Assembly (NCBI GenBank): GCA_001874255.1
Contig: MPDC01000016.1
Location: forward strand, 1-64,000
Length of the DNA: 64,000 bases
Direction: 5' to 3'
Source: Alphaproteobacteria bacterium MedPE-SWcel
Lineage (GTDB): Bacteria; Pseudomonadota; Alphaproteobacteria; Rhodobacterales; Rhodobacteraceae
Below are positions 54,661 through 63,868 of this stretch, in pieces. The translations under genes were made by a program, and so were the position numbers. Under the pieces are notes generated by a model. It saw only the letters and a program-made list of their open reading frames with translations. It did not search any database and was not told where the DNA came from. The first letter of the stretch is position 1. Every line of letters begins with the position of its first letter.

Positions 54661-55868
54661 GCTTTGAGCAACGGTTTCAGATCCGCCTCCGGGTTGGCAA
54701 CAACCGTCTTATCCGCAGTTTTTCCCGCCTCGATCAGGCGCTTGGCCACCATATAGGCCCGTGGATCATTCATCGCATCCACCGCGACCAACTGGTCACC
54801 GATATAGTACCAAAAGGACGTGGTCGCGCCGTCGCCCCTGCGGGTGACCACGGTATCATAGCCGGAATTCAGACCTGCGATCTGCAGCTTCACATCGTAT
54901 TGGTCGGACCAGAACCACGGCGTGGCCACATAGGTGTGAGCGGCCCCCAGCATGTTCCGAGCCACGGTTTCGGCCTGATCGATCGCGTTTGGCACGCTTT
55001 CCAGCCGGATGCGCTGGCCCTTGTAGGGGAAGGACGCACAATCCCCGGCCGCCCAGATCGACGGATCGGACGTGCGGCCCGTCTCGTCGGTCCGAATGCC
55101 GTTGTCGATGGCAAGCCCCGCAGCTTCTGCCAGGTCACAGGCCGGGGTGATGCCGACGCCGACCACCACGAAATCCACCTCCAGCGTGGTGCCATCGCTC
55201 AGCACCGCGCGCTGCACCCGCCCGGCGTCGCCTTCGAGATGATCCAGCCCGACCCCCTCGCGGATGTCGACACCGTTCGCCCGGTGCAACGCCCGGAAGT
55301 AGGCCGAGGTCTCCGGCGCAGCAACGCGCTGCAGAATGCGGTCGGACATTTCCACCAATGTGACGGCAACGCCGCGTTTGGCGCAGACGGCCGCGGCCTC
55401 CAGCCCGATATAGCCGCCCCCCACGATCAGGGCGCGCGCGCCTTCGCGCACCGCCGGGGCCATCTCGTCAACGTCCCGCAGGTCGCGGACCACATGAACC
55501 CCACCCAGGTCGCCGCCGATCGAGGCCGGAAGGTGGCGGGGCTTTGATCCGGTGGTGAGCGCGAGCTGATCATAGGGGATCGCCTCATCCCCGATGATGA
55601 TTTCCTGTCGCTGCGGATCAATGGCATCGACCCGCGTTCCCAACCGCAAGGTGATGTTTTGCTCGGCATAAAAACTCTCGGGACGCAGGAACAGCCGCTC
55701 AAGCTGCATCTCCCCCAGCAGATACGCCTTGGAGAGCGGCGGCCGCTGATAGGGCAGCGCATCCTCGGCCCCGATCAGGGTAATATCGCCCTCAAATCCG
55801 CTGTTTCGCAACTTTGCCACCAGGGAGGCCCCCGCCTGACCTGCGCCGATCACCGCGATATGAGTCAT
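54657..55868 (-). CDS. Ferredoxin reductase-type FAD/NAD oxidoreductase
   Basis: A 403-residue flavoprotein of the putidaredoxin/rhodocoxin reductase group. FAD motif HIAVIGAGQAGASLVAKLR at the N terminus, NAD motif ALIVGGGYIGLEAAAVCAKRGV near residue 150, and the FAD-binding IWAAGDCASFP near residue 275 are clear. A C-terminal reductase domain follows, with WFWSDQYDVKLQIAGL. Such enzymes pass electrons from NADH to a 2Fe-2S ferredoxin serving a P450 or dioxygenase; no partner ferredoxin is nearby. It is divergent from the peroxiredoxin gene. Confidence 0.9.
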   Translation of the reverse strand: MTHIAVIGAGQAGASLVAKLRNSGFEGDITLIGAEDALPYQRPPLSKAYLLGEMQLERLFLRPESFYAEQNITLRLGTRVDAIDPQRQEIIIGDEAIPYDQLALTTGSKPRHLPASIGGDLGGVHVVRDLRDVDEMAPAVREGARALIVGGGYIGLEAAAVCAKRGVAVTLVEMSDRILQRVAAPETSAYFRALHRANGVDIREGVGLDHLEGDAGRVQRAVLSDGTTLEVDFVVVGVGITPACDLAEAAGLAIDNGIRTDETGRTSDPSIWAAGDCASFPYKGQRIRLESVPNAIDQAETVARNMLGAAHTYVATPWFWSDQYDVKLQIAGLNSGYDTVVTRRGDGATTSFWYYIGDQLVAVDAMNDPRAYMVAKRLIEAGKTADKTVVANPEADLKPLLKA

Positions 55869-55992
55869 GTGCCCTCTTGTCTCCTGATGCAGTTCTTCTA
55901 ACGTCTGGACTGGACCCTACATGCAGGGCCCGTTGCGACGCAATTGCACATACCTGTCGCAACGCCATTCGAAAATCAAAAAGGACTGCGTG

Positions 55993-56478
55993 ATGATTTC
56001 CGTAGGAGACAAGTTGCCCGCCGCCACCCTGATCCGCATGGGAGAAAACGGTCCCGAGCCGGTCGAGATTGCGGAGCTCGCCAAGGGGCGCAAGCTGGCG
56101 ATCTTTGCCGTTCCCGGTGCCTATACGCCCACCTGCCATTCCGCGCATGTTCCAAGTTTCATCCGCACCAAGGATCAATTTGCCGCCAAAGGCGTCGATG
56201 AAATCATCTGTATCGCAGGCAATGACCCATTTGTCATGGCAGCCTGGGGCGATGCGACCGGCGCCACCGAGGCCGGTATCGCCATGCTGGCAGACCCCGA
56301 ATGCGCCTTCACTGATGCCATTGGCATGCGGTTTGATGCCCCGCCTGCCGGTCTGATCGGCCGATCCAAACGCTATGCGATGATTGTCGAAGAGGGTGAG
56401 GTAAAAATCCTGCACCTCGAAGAAAGTCCGGGGACTTGTGAAGTGTCTGCTGGCGAAGGTTTGCTGGATGCGCTGTAA
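55993..56478 (+). CDS. Peroxiredoxin, Prx5 type
   Basis: A 161-residue thiol peroxidase reducing hydrogen peroxide and organic peroxides. The peroxidatic Cys lies in FAVPGAYTPTCHSAHVPSF, the Prx5 motif. It continues VDEIICIAGNDPFVMAAWGDATGA and RSKRYAMIVEEGEVKILHLEE. A second Cys near the C terminus (SPGTCEVS) could form the resolving disulfide. The ATG at 55993 matches the family start; a GTG lies one codon upstream. The gene is divergent from the flavoprotein. Confidence 0.94.
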   Translation: MISVGDKLPAATLIRMGENGPEPVEIAELAKGRKLAIFAVPGAYTPTCHSAHVPSFIRTKDQFAAKGVDEIICIAGNDPFVMAAWGDATGATEAGIAMLADPECAFTDAIGMRFDAPPAGLIGRSKRYAMIVEEGEVKILHLEESPGTCEVSAGEGLLDAL

Positions 56479-56530
56479 TCAGGCAACGCAATCGATCCGC
56501 TGGAACGGCTAAACTTTTGAACGAAGATGT

Positions 56531-57400
56531 ATGACTGACGCGCTCAATCCCGTGAAACACCCCGCCACCATCATGGCGGAGGTTATGGACGAAATCGACT
56601 CTGCCCGTGCCTTTGTGGCGCGGGACAATGCGTTCGACAGTGCGCAGCAGATGCGCGTTGCGCTCCGACGATTGCGCAGCGCGCTGACATTGTTTCGACC
56701 GTTGCTGCCAGCAGATCACAACAAGGCCCTGCTCGAAGACGCCCGGTGGCTGAGTGCCCAGGTGACGCGGCTGCGTGACCTGTATCTGTTGTGGCAGGAT
56801 ACGCTCACGCCGGCCCGGGTGGCGCTGCCGGACAATGCCGCACTGCAACGGCTGGAAGAACAGGTCCTGGCCCGGATCGACAGCGAGCGCGAGACACTGA
56901 GGCAGCAGCTGGACAGCGCGCGGGTGAATGAGTTGATCGCCCGGGGGCGTGATCTGGCGCAACAGGAGTTTTGGCGCCCGGCCGCCGAAAGTCGCGAGAA
57001 ACTGGAAAACCTGTGTCACGAGACGTTGGACCTCCGGTTGAGCCAAGCGCTGAAACATGGCGAGACGCTCAAACGGCTGGACAATCACGCGCGGGACAGC
57101 TTCCGCAAGAGCCTGCGCAAACTGCGGGCGACGGCGGAATTTTCGCAGCTGATGTTCGCGTCGAAAAAGACCAAAGCCTTTCTCAAGCAGTTGAAAAAAC
57201 TGCTTGAATCCATGATGGCCGCGCGCGACGCAAGTGCCGTGCGGGAACGGCTCGAAGATCTGATGCGAGACATGGAAGAGGGCTCGGCAGAACGCCACAT
57301 CGCGCAGGAGCTGATCAAGGCAAAAGAGGCCGGTGTCGGGCTTGATCACAAACGCCTGCAGAAGCTGTGGCGCGCGACGGTCGCCTTGCCGCCCTACTGA
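56531..57400 (+). CDS. CHAD-domain protein
   Basis: A 289-residue, highly helical and basic protein of the CHAD family, which binds inorganic polyphosphate. Conserved His and Arg/Lys residues are seen in VKHPATIMAEVMDEIDSARAFVARDNAFDSAQQMRVALRRLRSALTLFRPLLP and later RDSFRKSLRKLRATAEFSQL. No adjoining CYTH (triphosphatase) domain is present, unlike many members. The start follows closely after the peroxiredoxin gene. A link to the polyphosphate kinase at 87-1004 is possible in function but not by operon. Confidence 0.88.
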   Translation: MTDALNPVKHPATIMAEVMDEIDSARAFVARDNAFDSAQQMRVALRRLRSALTLFRPLLPADHNKALLEDARWLSAQVTRLRDLYLLWQDTLTPARVALPDNAALQRLEEQVLARIDSERETLRQQLDSARVNELIARGRDLAQQEFWRPAAESREKLENLCHETLDLRLSQALKHGETLKRLDNHARDSFRKSLRKLRATAEFSQLMFASKKTKAFLKQLKKLLESMMAARDASAVRERLEDLMRDMEEGSAERHIAQELIKAKEAGVGLDHKRLQKLWRATVALPPY

Positions 57401-57443
57401 TCAGACACCCCCGCCTGCCGGCTGTGTTCTCCTCACCTGTGTT

Positions 57444-57485
57444 CTGCCGCCTGCACTCTGCCGCCTGCACTCTGCCGCCTGCACT
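57444..57485. repeat. 14-bp tandem repeat, three copies
   Basis: Three perfect copies of CTGCCGCCTGCACT (57444-57457, 57458-57471, 57472-57485), followed by partial CTGTCCCTG. It fills part of the 174-bp gap between the CHAD and pterin dehydratase genes. No gene is visible there. Confidence 0.8.
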
Positions 57486-57574
57486 CTGTCCCTGTCTCTT
57501 CGCCCGTATCGCTTCTGACAGCCAATACCGCCAGCCAGACCTATCAACCGAGTGGCCTGACAGGGCGTCTGTGG

Positions 57575-57868
57575 TCACGCCAGACTGTCCATTTTTCGCG
57601 CCAGCTTGGCATCCAGTGCGCTCAGCCCGTCCACATCATGGGTGGTCAGGACCACGGTCACACGGCTGTAGATATTGCTCCATTCCGGATGATGGTTCCA
57701 TTTCTCCGCCCAGATCGCAGCTCTGGTCATGAACCCCATGGCCTCGACGAAATCTGCAAATTTGAAGGTCTTGCGAATCGCATCCCGCTCCGCGTCCATT
57801 TCCCACCCGGTGGCAAACAGCGGCTGCAGCAACGGCCCGCGCGTCTCGGTCGAGAGTTTCTCGCTCAT
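57575..57868 (-). CDS. phhB: 4a-hydroxytetrahydrobiopterin dehydratase
   Basis: Pterin-4-alpha-carbinolamine dehydratase of 97 residues, recycling the pterin cofactor of aromatic amino acid hydroxylases. The family core is [52 protein letters not shown], with the paired His in NHHPEW that forms the active site. It shares an ATGA overlap with the acetyltransferase gene upstream on this strand. No phenylalanine hydroxylase is nearby, so it may work on a molybdopterin-type or other substrate. Confidence 0.95.
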   Translation of the reverse strand: MSEKLSTETRGPLLQPLFATGWEMDAERDAIRKTFKFADFVEAMGFMTRAAIWAEKWNHHPEWSNIYSRVTVVLTTHDVDGLSALDAKLARKMDSLA

Positions 57869-59052
57869 TCCTGTTCCTCCACATGTGTTTTCCTGAACGG
57901 CCCGTAGCTGGTCAGGATCTCGATCTCCTCATCCACGGTGGCCGCCTCTGCCTTGAGATACTGCTCAATCGCGGCCCGAAACCCCGCGTCGGCGATCCAA
58001 TGCAGGCTGTGGGTCTCCGTTGGCAGATAGCCCCGCGCCAGCTTGTGCTCCCCCTGCGCCCCGGCCTCGACCCGGTCGAGCCCCATTTCAATGGCCAGAT
58101 CGATGGCCTGATAATAACACAACTCGAAATGCAGGCAGGGATGATGTTCGGTGCAGCCCCAATAGCGCCCTAAAAGCGCCGAAGCCCCGATGAAGTTCAA
58201 AGCCCCCGCCACCGGACTTCCGTCCCGCTCTGCCAGAACCAGGGCGACGTCATCGGCCATGGTCTCATGCACGATGTCGAAGAATTGCCGCGTCAGATAG
58301 GGCGTGCCCCACTTGCGGCTGCCGGTATCCTGATAGAACTGCCAGAACGCGTCCCAATGCTCGGGCTTCAGGTCAGCGCCGGTGTAGGTCTCGATACGCC
58401 CACCAAACGCCTGCGCCTGTCGCCGCTCCTTGCGCAGGGTCTTGCGCTTGCGCGAGGACAGCGCCGCAAGGAAATCGTCAAAGCTCCGATAGTCCTCATT
58501 CAACCAGTGGAACTGCTGGGTCCTGCGCGGCAAAAGCCCGAGTTCGCGGCCGATCTGCGCCTCCGTCTCGGTGCAGAAGGTCACATGCAGCGAGGACAGG
58601 TGATTGTCCGCCGCGAACTGGACCGCCCCCTGCACCAGCGCCGAGATCCCGACCTCCTCGTACCCCGGACGGGTCAGGAACCGCCGCCCGCCTGCAGGGG
58701 TGAAGGGAACCGCCATCTGCAGCTTGGGGTAATACCGTCCGCCTGCCCGCTCGTAGGCGTGGGCCCAATTGTGATCGAAGATATATTCGCCCTGACTGTG
58801 GCCCTTCGCATAGAGCGGCGCGCAGGCCACCAGTTGACCGTCAAGGTAGCAGGTCAGATATTGCGGCTGCCATCCGGTGCCGGGGCCGACCGATCCGCTC
58901 TCTTCCAGCGCAGTCAGAAAGCGATGCGTGGTAAACGGGTCCTCGGGGCGCCCACCAGCCCCTGTTTCAGGACAGGCGCAGGCGTCCCATGCCGCTTCGT
59001 CGATCTGCGAAAGTGCACTGAGCACTTGGATTTCTATCTGTGCCTGATCCAT
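57865..59052 (-). CDS. GNAT/FemAB-like acyltransferase (DUF482 type)
   Basis: A 395-residue protein of the large-GNAT group once named DUF482, also likened to FemAB peptidoglycan-related transferases. Motifs are [79 protein letters not shown], and [48 protein letters not shown]. The ATG at 59052 is chosen because family members begin at this point and GAGAGG precedes it. It overlaps the pterin dehydratase start by ATGA. Substrate is unknown. Confidence 0.88.
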   Translation of the reverse strand: MDQAQIEIQVLSALSQIDEAAWDACACPETGAGGRPEDPFTTHRFLTALEESGSVGPGTGWQPQYLTCYLDGQLVACAPLYAKGHSQGEYIFDHNWAHAYERAGGRYYPKLQMAVPFTPAGGRRFLTRPGYEEVGISALVQGAVQFAADNHLSSLHVTFCTETEAQIGRELGLLPRRTQQFHWLNEDYRSFDDFLAALSSRKRKTLRKERRQAQAFGGRIETYTGADLKPEHWDAFWQFYQDTGSRKWGTPYLTRQFFDIVHETMADDVALVLAERDGSPVAGALNFIGASALLGRYWGCTEHHPCLHFELCYYQAIDLAIEMGLDRVEAGAQGEHKLARGYLPTETHSLHWIADAGFRAAIEQYLKAEAATVDEEIEILTSYGPFRKTHVEEQE

Positions 59053-59099
59053 TCTGCCTCTCTGCGCCCCCTCATTATTTGGGCGCACGCCGCCCCCGA

Positions 59100-59876
59100 T
59101 CAAGCCGGAAGCGACGAAAGGTATCCCTCGAAGGTGACGTTGTCGGCGCCCTGGCGCACCTTTGCCTCTTCGGCGGGCGATCTGATCGTCCAGCTCAGGA
59201 CCGGAACCCCGGATGCACGCAGGGCCTGCACCCTCTCCCGCAAGATATCGCTCGCCTGGTGGCTGATGAAACAGGCGCCCACCCGGTCGAAATCCGGGAT
59301 GTCGCGCAGCTCGTTGCACCGCCCGGCATCAAGCGGGGACCAGACCGCGGGATCAAAGGCACTGGTGGTCAGCCCGCGCGGCAGATCCGGTGCCAGACGC
59401 GCGACCTCGGCCACGCTGTGGGGGTTGAACGACATCAGTGCCACCGGCCCCGAATACCCCTGCAGGTCGGCCACGGCCGCCGCTTCCAGCGGGCCGACGT
59501 CGGGCCCCATTGCACCGTCCTGATCCTTGATCTCCACCAGAAGCGGCACCTGACCGGCCACGATGTCCAGCACCTCGGCAAAGGTCGGAATGCCCTCGCC
59601 ATCGCCATTTCTCAGCGCGATGGAGCCGAACTCCGCCGCGCTGCGGGACCGGGTCGGCCCGGTCTGATCCGTCAGCCGGTCGAGGGTGTCATCGTGAAAG
59701 ACCATCGCCTGCCCATCGGCCGAGAGCTGAAGGTCGATTTCGATCCCGTAGCCCGCGTCAATCGCCGCACGGATGGCGGCGCGGCTGTTCTCGGGGCAGT
59801 TGTCGTGTTGCCCATGCAGCGCCCGATGCGTGATCGGGCGCGACAGGAATACCGCTGGCAGAGCGGGACGCGCCAT
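59100..59876 (-). CDS. Glycerophosphodiester phosphodiesterase-family protein
   Basis: A 258-residue GDPD-fold enzyme releasing an alcohol and glycerol 3-phosphate from glycerophosphodiesters. THRALHGQHDNCPENSRAAIRAAIDAGYGIEIDLQLSADGQAMVFHDDTLDRLTD contains the catalytic His pair and metal-binding Glu and Asp of the GDPD motif. LLVEIKDQDG holds another metal ligand. No signal peptide is visible, so a cytoplasmic location is expected. It starts 6 bp after the RidA gene, in one operon. Confidence 0.93.
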   Translation of the reverse strand: MARPALPAVFLSRPITHRALHGQHDNCPENSRAAIRAAIDAGYGIEIDLQLSADGQAMVFHDDTLDRLTDQTGPTRSRSAAEFGSIALRNGDGEGIPTFAEVLDIVAGQVPLLVEIKDQDGAMGPDVGPLEAAAVADLQGYSGPVALMSFNPHSVAEVARLAPDLPRGLTTSAFDPAVWSPLDAGRCNELRDIPDFDRVGACFISHQASDILRERVQALRASGVPVLSWTIRSPAEEAKVRQGADNVTFEGYLSSLPA

Positions 59877-59882
59877 GACGGA

Positions 59883-60344
59883 TCAAAGCTCGATCTGGAA
59901 CACGCCGTCGATTTCGACCGCAACACCAAGCGGAAGCGAGGGCGAGCTGACGGCGGAGCGCGCATGCCGACCCGCGTCCCCCAGAACCTCGACCAACAGA
60001 TCGGAGGCGCCGTTCACCACCTGGGGCTGCTGGGTGAAATCAGCCGTGGAGTTCACAAAGGCCCCCAGTTTGACCACACGTTTCAACCGGGTCAGATCGC
60101 CTCCGCAGGCGGCCTTGATCTGCGCCAGCAACGACAGTGCGCAGCGCCGGGCGGCAGCCTGTCCGGCGGCCACATCGAGATCATCGCCCAGTGTTCCGGT
60201 GATCAACCCATCCTCATCCGCCGAGATCTGACCGGAGACATACACCATGTCCCCGCTCACCACATAGGGAACGTAGTTCGCGGCCGGAGCCGGGGCGTCA
60301 GGCAGGGTCAGGCCCAGGGATTGCAGTTTCGCATCAACACTCAT
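59883..60344 (-). CDS. RidA-family protein
   Basis: A 153-residue member of the RidA/YjgF family, which hydrolyses reactive enamine/imine intermediates. It has PAPAANYVPYVVSGDMVYVSGQISADEDG, LLAQIKAACGGDLTRLKRVVKLGAFVNSTADFTQQPQVVNGASDLLVEVLGDAGRHARSAVS, and VEIDGVF. The Arg of GRHARSAV corresponds to the substrate-binding Arg of active members. It belongs to the longer RidA subgroup and is upstream of the GDPD gene. Confidence 0.93.
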   Translation of the reverse strand: MSVDAKLQSLGLTLPDAPAPAANYVPYVVSGDMVYVSGQISADEDGLITGTLGDDLDVAAGQAAARRCALSLLAQIKAACGGDLTRLKRVVKLGAFVNSTADFTQQPQVVNGASDLLVEVLGDAGRHARSAVSSPSLPLGVAVEIDGVFQIEL

Positions 60345-60454
60345 GGTCGGGCTCCTTTGTCAGTAACCATCCGTCTTTGTCGCGGACGCTACAGCGGAAG
60401 GCCGCGCGCGGAAAGAGCCAATTCCACCCTGTTTTCAATGCGTGATCCAGCGCG

Positions 60455-61780
60455 TCAGTTTTCGCGGAAGGCCTTGACGAAATAATCGGCGAGCGGCTTC
60501 ACGAGATAGGCCAGCGGAGTCCGGTCGGCGGTGCGAATATAGCTTTCGACCGGCATGCCCGGGATCAGCACAGTGCCGGCAGGCAACCGGTTCATTTCGC
60601 CCGGATCCAGCTTGATCTCTGCGCGGTAGTAGGACTGACCGCTGGCCTCATCCTGGAATGCATCGGCCGAAAACAGGGTGACAGTGCCAAACAGTTCCGG
60701 CGTCTGACGCTGGTCCAGCGCCGGCAGCCGGATGGAGACCGCCTGGCCGACGTGGATCTGGTCGATATCCGTCGGTGCAACACGGGCCGCGATGACCAGC
60801 GGGCGGTCCTGCGGCACCAGAAACAGAACCGGATCGGCGGCCCGGATCACAGAACGTGGTGTGCGCACGGTCATGCCGTAGACGATACCGGACACGGGCG
60901 CCGTGATATCGAGACGCTCCAGCCGGTCGAGCAGCGAGCGCCGGGTTTCGACCAATTCCAGCTCCTGATAGCGCAGGTCCCGCAGCCGGGTAATCGCGTC
61001 TTCCCGACGCTGGGTCCCCAGTTTCAGCGTTTCGATCTCCAATTCGGTGATCCGCCCCCGCGCCTGCGCCTCGCTGGCGACCAACTCTCCCAGAGTGCCC
61101 TGCAGATTGGCCTTGTTGCGGCGCAGGTTCAGCACCACCGACGCCTGCGCCAGACCACGATCCAGAAGCGACTGCTGGTTGCTCAGCTCCTCATCGATCA
61201 GAAGCAATTGTTCGCGGGTAGCAGATTGTTGCGCGATGATGCCGATGATCTGGTCGTCGATCTGGGCGGCGCGCTTTTCCAGTTGCTCGACTTCACGCTC
61301 AACCGAGGCACGGCGCGCCCGAAACAGACGTTCCTGTCCCTGCACCAGATCCTCCACCTCGGGGCGTTCGATGGCCAGCTCTTTGAGCTGTGCATCGAAT
61401 TCGATGTCGCCAGCCTCGTCCCGCTCCGCCTCAAGACGGCCACGACGGGCCATCGTCTCGAACAATTGGCCTTCGGTGATTGTCAGCTCGGAGCGCAGAT
61501 CCGCCTCGTCCAGCCGCAAGAGGGTCTGGCCCTTTACGACCAGATCGCCTTCGTCAACAAGGATGTCAGCCACCACGCCGCCATCAATGTGCTGAACCAC
61601 TTGCCGGTTCCGGTCTACTTCGATCTGACCGGAGGCGACAACCGCACCCGCGATAGACGAGAACACCGCCCAGGTGCCGAACCCGCCCAGCAGAATACCG
61701 ATGCCAAGGGCGCCAAAAAGCATTGCCCCGCGGACCGACCAGGCCTGTTTGGGAGCAGGGGATGCGGTTGGGGCGCTCAT
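60455..61780 (-). CDS. Type I secretion membrane fusion protein, HlyD family
   Basis: Periplasmic adaptor of 441 residues linking the ABC exporter to an outer-membrane TolC-type channel. One N-terminal membrane segment (about residues 20-45; MLFGALGIGILLGGFGTWAVFS) follows a short cytoplasmic stretch. A lipoyl-like half (VEVDRNRQVVQHIDGGVVADILVDEGDLV-type), long coiled coil (about residues 100-290) and the second lipoyl and beta-barrel part (DITAPVSGIVYGMTV, LVIAARVAPTDIDQIHVGQAVSIRL) make the PrtE/HlyD layout. It overlaps the ABC gene (ATGA). No substrate gene is adjacent. Confidence 0.93.
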   Translation of the reverse strand: MSAPTASPAPKQAWSVRGAMLFGALGIGILLGGFGTWAVFSSIAGAVVASGQIEVDRNRQVVQHIDGGVVADILVDEGDLVVKGQTLLRLDEADLRSELTITEGQLFETMARRGRLEAERDEAGDIEFDAQLKELAIERPEVEDLVQGQERLFRARRASVEREVEQLEKRAAQIDDQIIGIIAQQSATREQLLLIDEELSNQQSLLDRGLAQASVVLNLRRNKANLQGTLGELVASEAQARGRITELEIETLKLGTQRREDAITRLRDLRYQELELVETRRSLLDRLERLDITAPVSGIVYGMTVRTPRSVIRAADPVLFLVPQDRPLVIAARVAPTDIDQIHVGQAVSIRLPALDQRQTPELFGTVTLFSADAFQDEASGQSYYRAEIKLDPGEMNRLPAGTVLIPGMPVESYIRTADRTPLAYLVKPLADYFVKAFREN

Positions 61781-63669
61781 GTCTTCGGGCCTTTGCTGCC
61801 GATCTCGCCGATTGTTCCGGTGATCTTTTGTCCGCCCGTCGGCGGCGAGGGTTGCCCTGCCTGGGGCGCTCCCGGCTGTGGTGAACCCGGCTGTGATGAA
61901 CCCGGCTTTGCTGTGCCCTGTTTTGCCGTGCCTGGCTGTCCCGCGGTCGGCTGGGGGGCGGGTTGGCGAATGTCGCGATGGTTGCTCACCATCTTGCGCA
62001 GCACCTCGTCCTTGGGCCCAAAGGCCGCCATTGTGCCTTGATCGATCACCAGGATCTTGTCGCATTCCTGAATGGCTGCAGGCCGGTGCGCCATGATCAG
62101 AACCGATTTGCCCTCCGCCTTCAGCCCTTTGATTGCATTGTTCAGGGCCACCGAACCATCGTTATCCAGGTTGGAATTGGGTTCATCCAGAATCACGATC
62201 ACCGGATCTCCATACAGTGCGCGGGCAAGTCCAATCCGCTGCATCTGGCCACCGGACAGCCGTCCGCCGCTGGATCGCACCGTCGTGTCATATCCATCCG
62301 GCAGCTTCACAATCATCTCATGCGCGGCCGCCTTTTTCGCGGCTTCAACCACCTGAGCCGCATCCGGTGCCGCGGCGAGCCGGGCGATGTTCTGCGCGAT
62401 GGTGCCGTCAAACAGTTGCACGCGCTGCGGCAGATAGCCGATATGATCCCCCAGAACCGAGGGAGCGTATTGCGACAGCGCCGCGCCGTCGAGCCGGACC
62501 GTCCCGGCCGCAGCACGCCAGGCGCCGGTCAGCACCCGCGCCAATGTGGATTTCCCCGACCCCGACGGACCAATCACACCGATTGCCTCACCCGGCTCGA
62601 CCCGAAAGGTGACATTGCGCAACAGAGGCCGGTTCTCACCCGGAGCGGTGGCGGCCAGCGACTCGACGTCCAGGATGGCGCGCGGCTTCGGCAATTCGGT
62701 ACGAAACGGTTCCGGCGGCGTTTTTCCCAACAGCTGTTCAAGGTTCAGCCACCCTTTGCGGGCGCGCTGCACCACGGGCCACTGCCCAAGACCCATCTCG
62801 ATCGGGGCAAGTGCGCGTCCCATCAGAATCGATCCTGCAATCATTGCGCCGGGGCTGACCTCGCCCTGCAAGGTCAGATAGGCGCCGAGCCCAAGCATCG
62901 CGGATTGCAAAAACAGCCGCAGCGTTTTGGTCAGCGTGCCGAACGACCCTGTCACATCCGCTGCGGTCACGGTGTCGACCAGCGCCTTGTCCCGTGATTG
63001 GTGCCAGCGCCGGAAGGCCGAATCGCGCATCCCCATGGCCTGAATCATCTCGGCCTCGTTGCGAATTTCCTCCGATTGCAGCATCGCCTGATGGCTGCTC
63101 ATCATTGCGGCCTTGCCGGGCGCCGCGCTCAGAACCTGATTGAGGACAGCGATCGAAATCAGCACCGTGCCGCCAATAACCGCCAGCAGACCAAGCCAGG
63201 GGTGGAACAGGGCTATCCCCATGAGAAAGATCGGCGTCCACGGCAAATCATAGGCCGCCAGCACAACCGGCGAGGAAATCAGCTTCTGAATGCTTTCCAA
63301 ATCGCTGAGCCCGGTTTGCGATTCGGCATCCCGAGAGACGGCCGCCCTGCGGATCATGGCGTCAAACACGCGTTGATCCAGATCGGCCTGAAACCTGGCC
63401 GCCACTCTGCGCATCACACGGCCACGTACGGCGTCCAGCAGCCCCATCATTCCGTAGAGAAACAGCACCAGAAGAGACAGCGCCACCAGCGTCGCCTCAG
63501 AGCGGCTGCCAAGCACACGGTCATAGACCTGCATCATGTACAGCGGTCCGGTCAGCATCAGCAAATTTACAAATGCGCTGAACAGAGCCACGCCCCAATA
63601 GAGGCTCCGACTCCGCCGCCGCACGGACAAAAGCTCGTCGCGCCCAGCAATTACAAAAGAATTTTTCAT
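61777..63669 (-). CDS. Type I secretion ABC transporter, PrtD family
   Basis: Permease-ATPase of 630 residues. Six membrane segments fill the first half (beginning RSLYWGVALFSAFVNLLMLTGPLYMMQVYDRVLGSRSEATLVALSLLVLFLYGMMGLL). The ATPase has Walker A GPSGSGKST, the Q-loop region YLPQRVQLFDGTIAQNI, signature LSGGQMQRIGLARAL, and Walker B VIVILDEPNSNLD. The PrtD class lacks the peptidase-like N-terminal domain of HlyB. After the ATPase comes an unusual low-complexity tail of about 60 residues rich in Pro, Gly, Gln and Ala. Its stop overlaps the HlyD gene. Confidence 0.93.
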   Translation of the reverse strand: MKNSFVIAGRDELLSVRRRSRSLYWGVALFSAFVNLLMLTGPLYMMQVYDRVLGSRSEATLVALSLLVLFLYGMMGLLDAVRGRVMRRVAARFQADLDQRVFDAMIRRAAVSRDAESQTGLSDLESIQKLISSPVVLAAYDLPWTPIFLMGIALFHPWLGLLAVIGGTVLISIAVLNQVLSAAPGKAAMMSSHQAMLQSEEIRNEAEMIQAMGMRDSAFRRWHQSRDKALVDTVTAADVTGSFGTLTKTLRLFLQSAMLGLGAYLTLQGEVSPGAMIAGSILMGRALAPIEMGLGQWPVVQRARKGWLNLEQLLGKTPPEPFRTELPKPRAILDVESLAATAPGENRPLLRNVTFRVEPGEAIGVIGPSGSGKSTLARVLTGAWRAAAGTVRLDGAALSQYAPSVLGDHIGYLPQRVQLFDGTIAQNIARLAAAPDAAQVVEAAKKAAAHEMIVKLPDGYDTTVRSSGGRLSGGQMQRIGLARALYGDPVIVILDEPNSNLDNDGSVALNNAIKGLKAEGKSVLIMAHRPAAIQECDKILVIDQGTMAAFGPKDEVLRKMVSNHRDIRQPAPQPTAGQPGTAKQGTAKPGSSQPGSPQPGAPQAGQPSPPTGGQKITGTIGEIGSKGPKT

Positions 63670-63868
63670 ACCGACCTAGTAGATCTTGCTTCGAACCCCT
63701 TTATAAGGGCTCGAATTCGTTTTGAAAGAGTGACGGGCATCTGTTCCAAATCTGCCACACAGCGTGGGTTTGCGAGGTACCGGACTGGGATCGCGGCCAG
63801 AGATCGCTAAGTGACACATAGTTTAGGATCCGCCCATCGGCGCCGCCACAAACTGGAAATTGGTAGGC

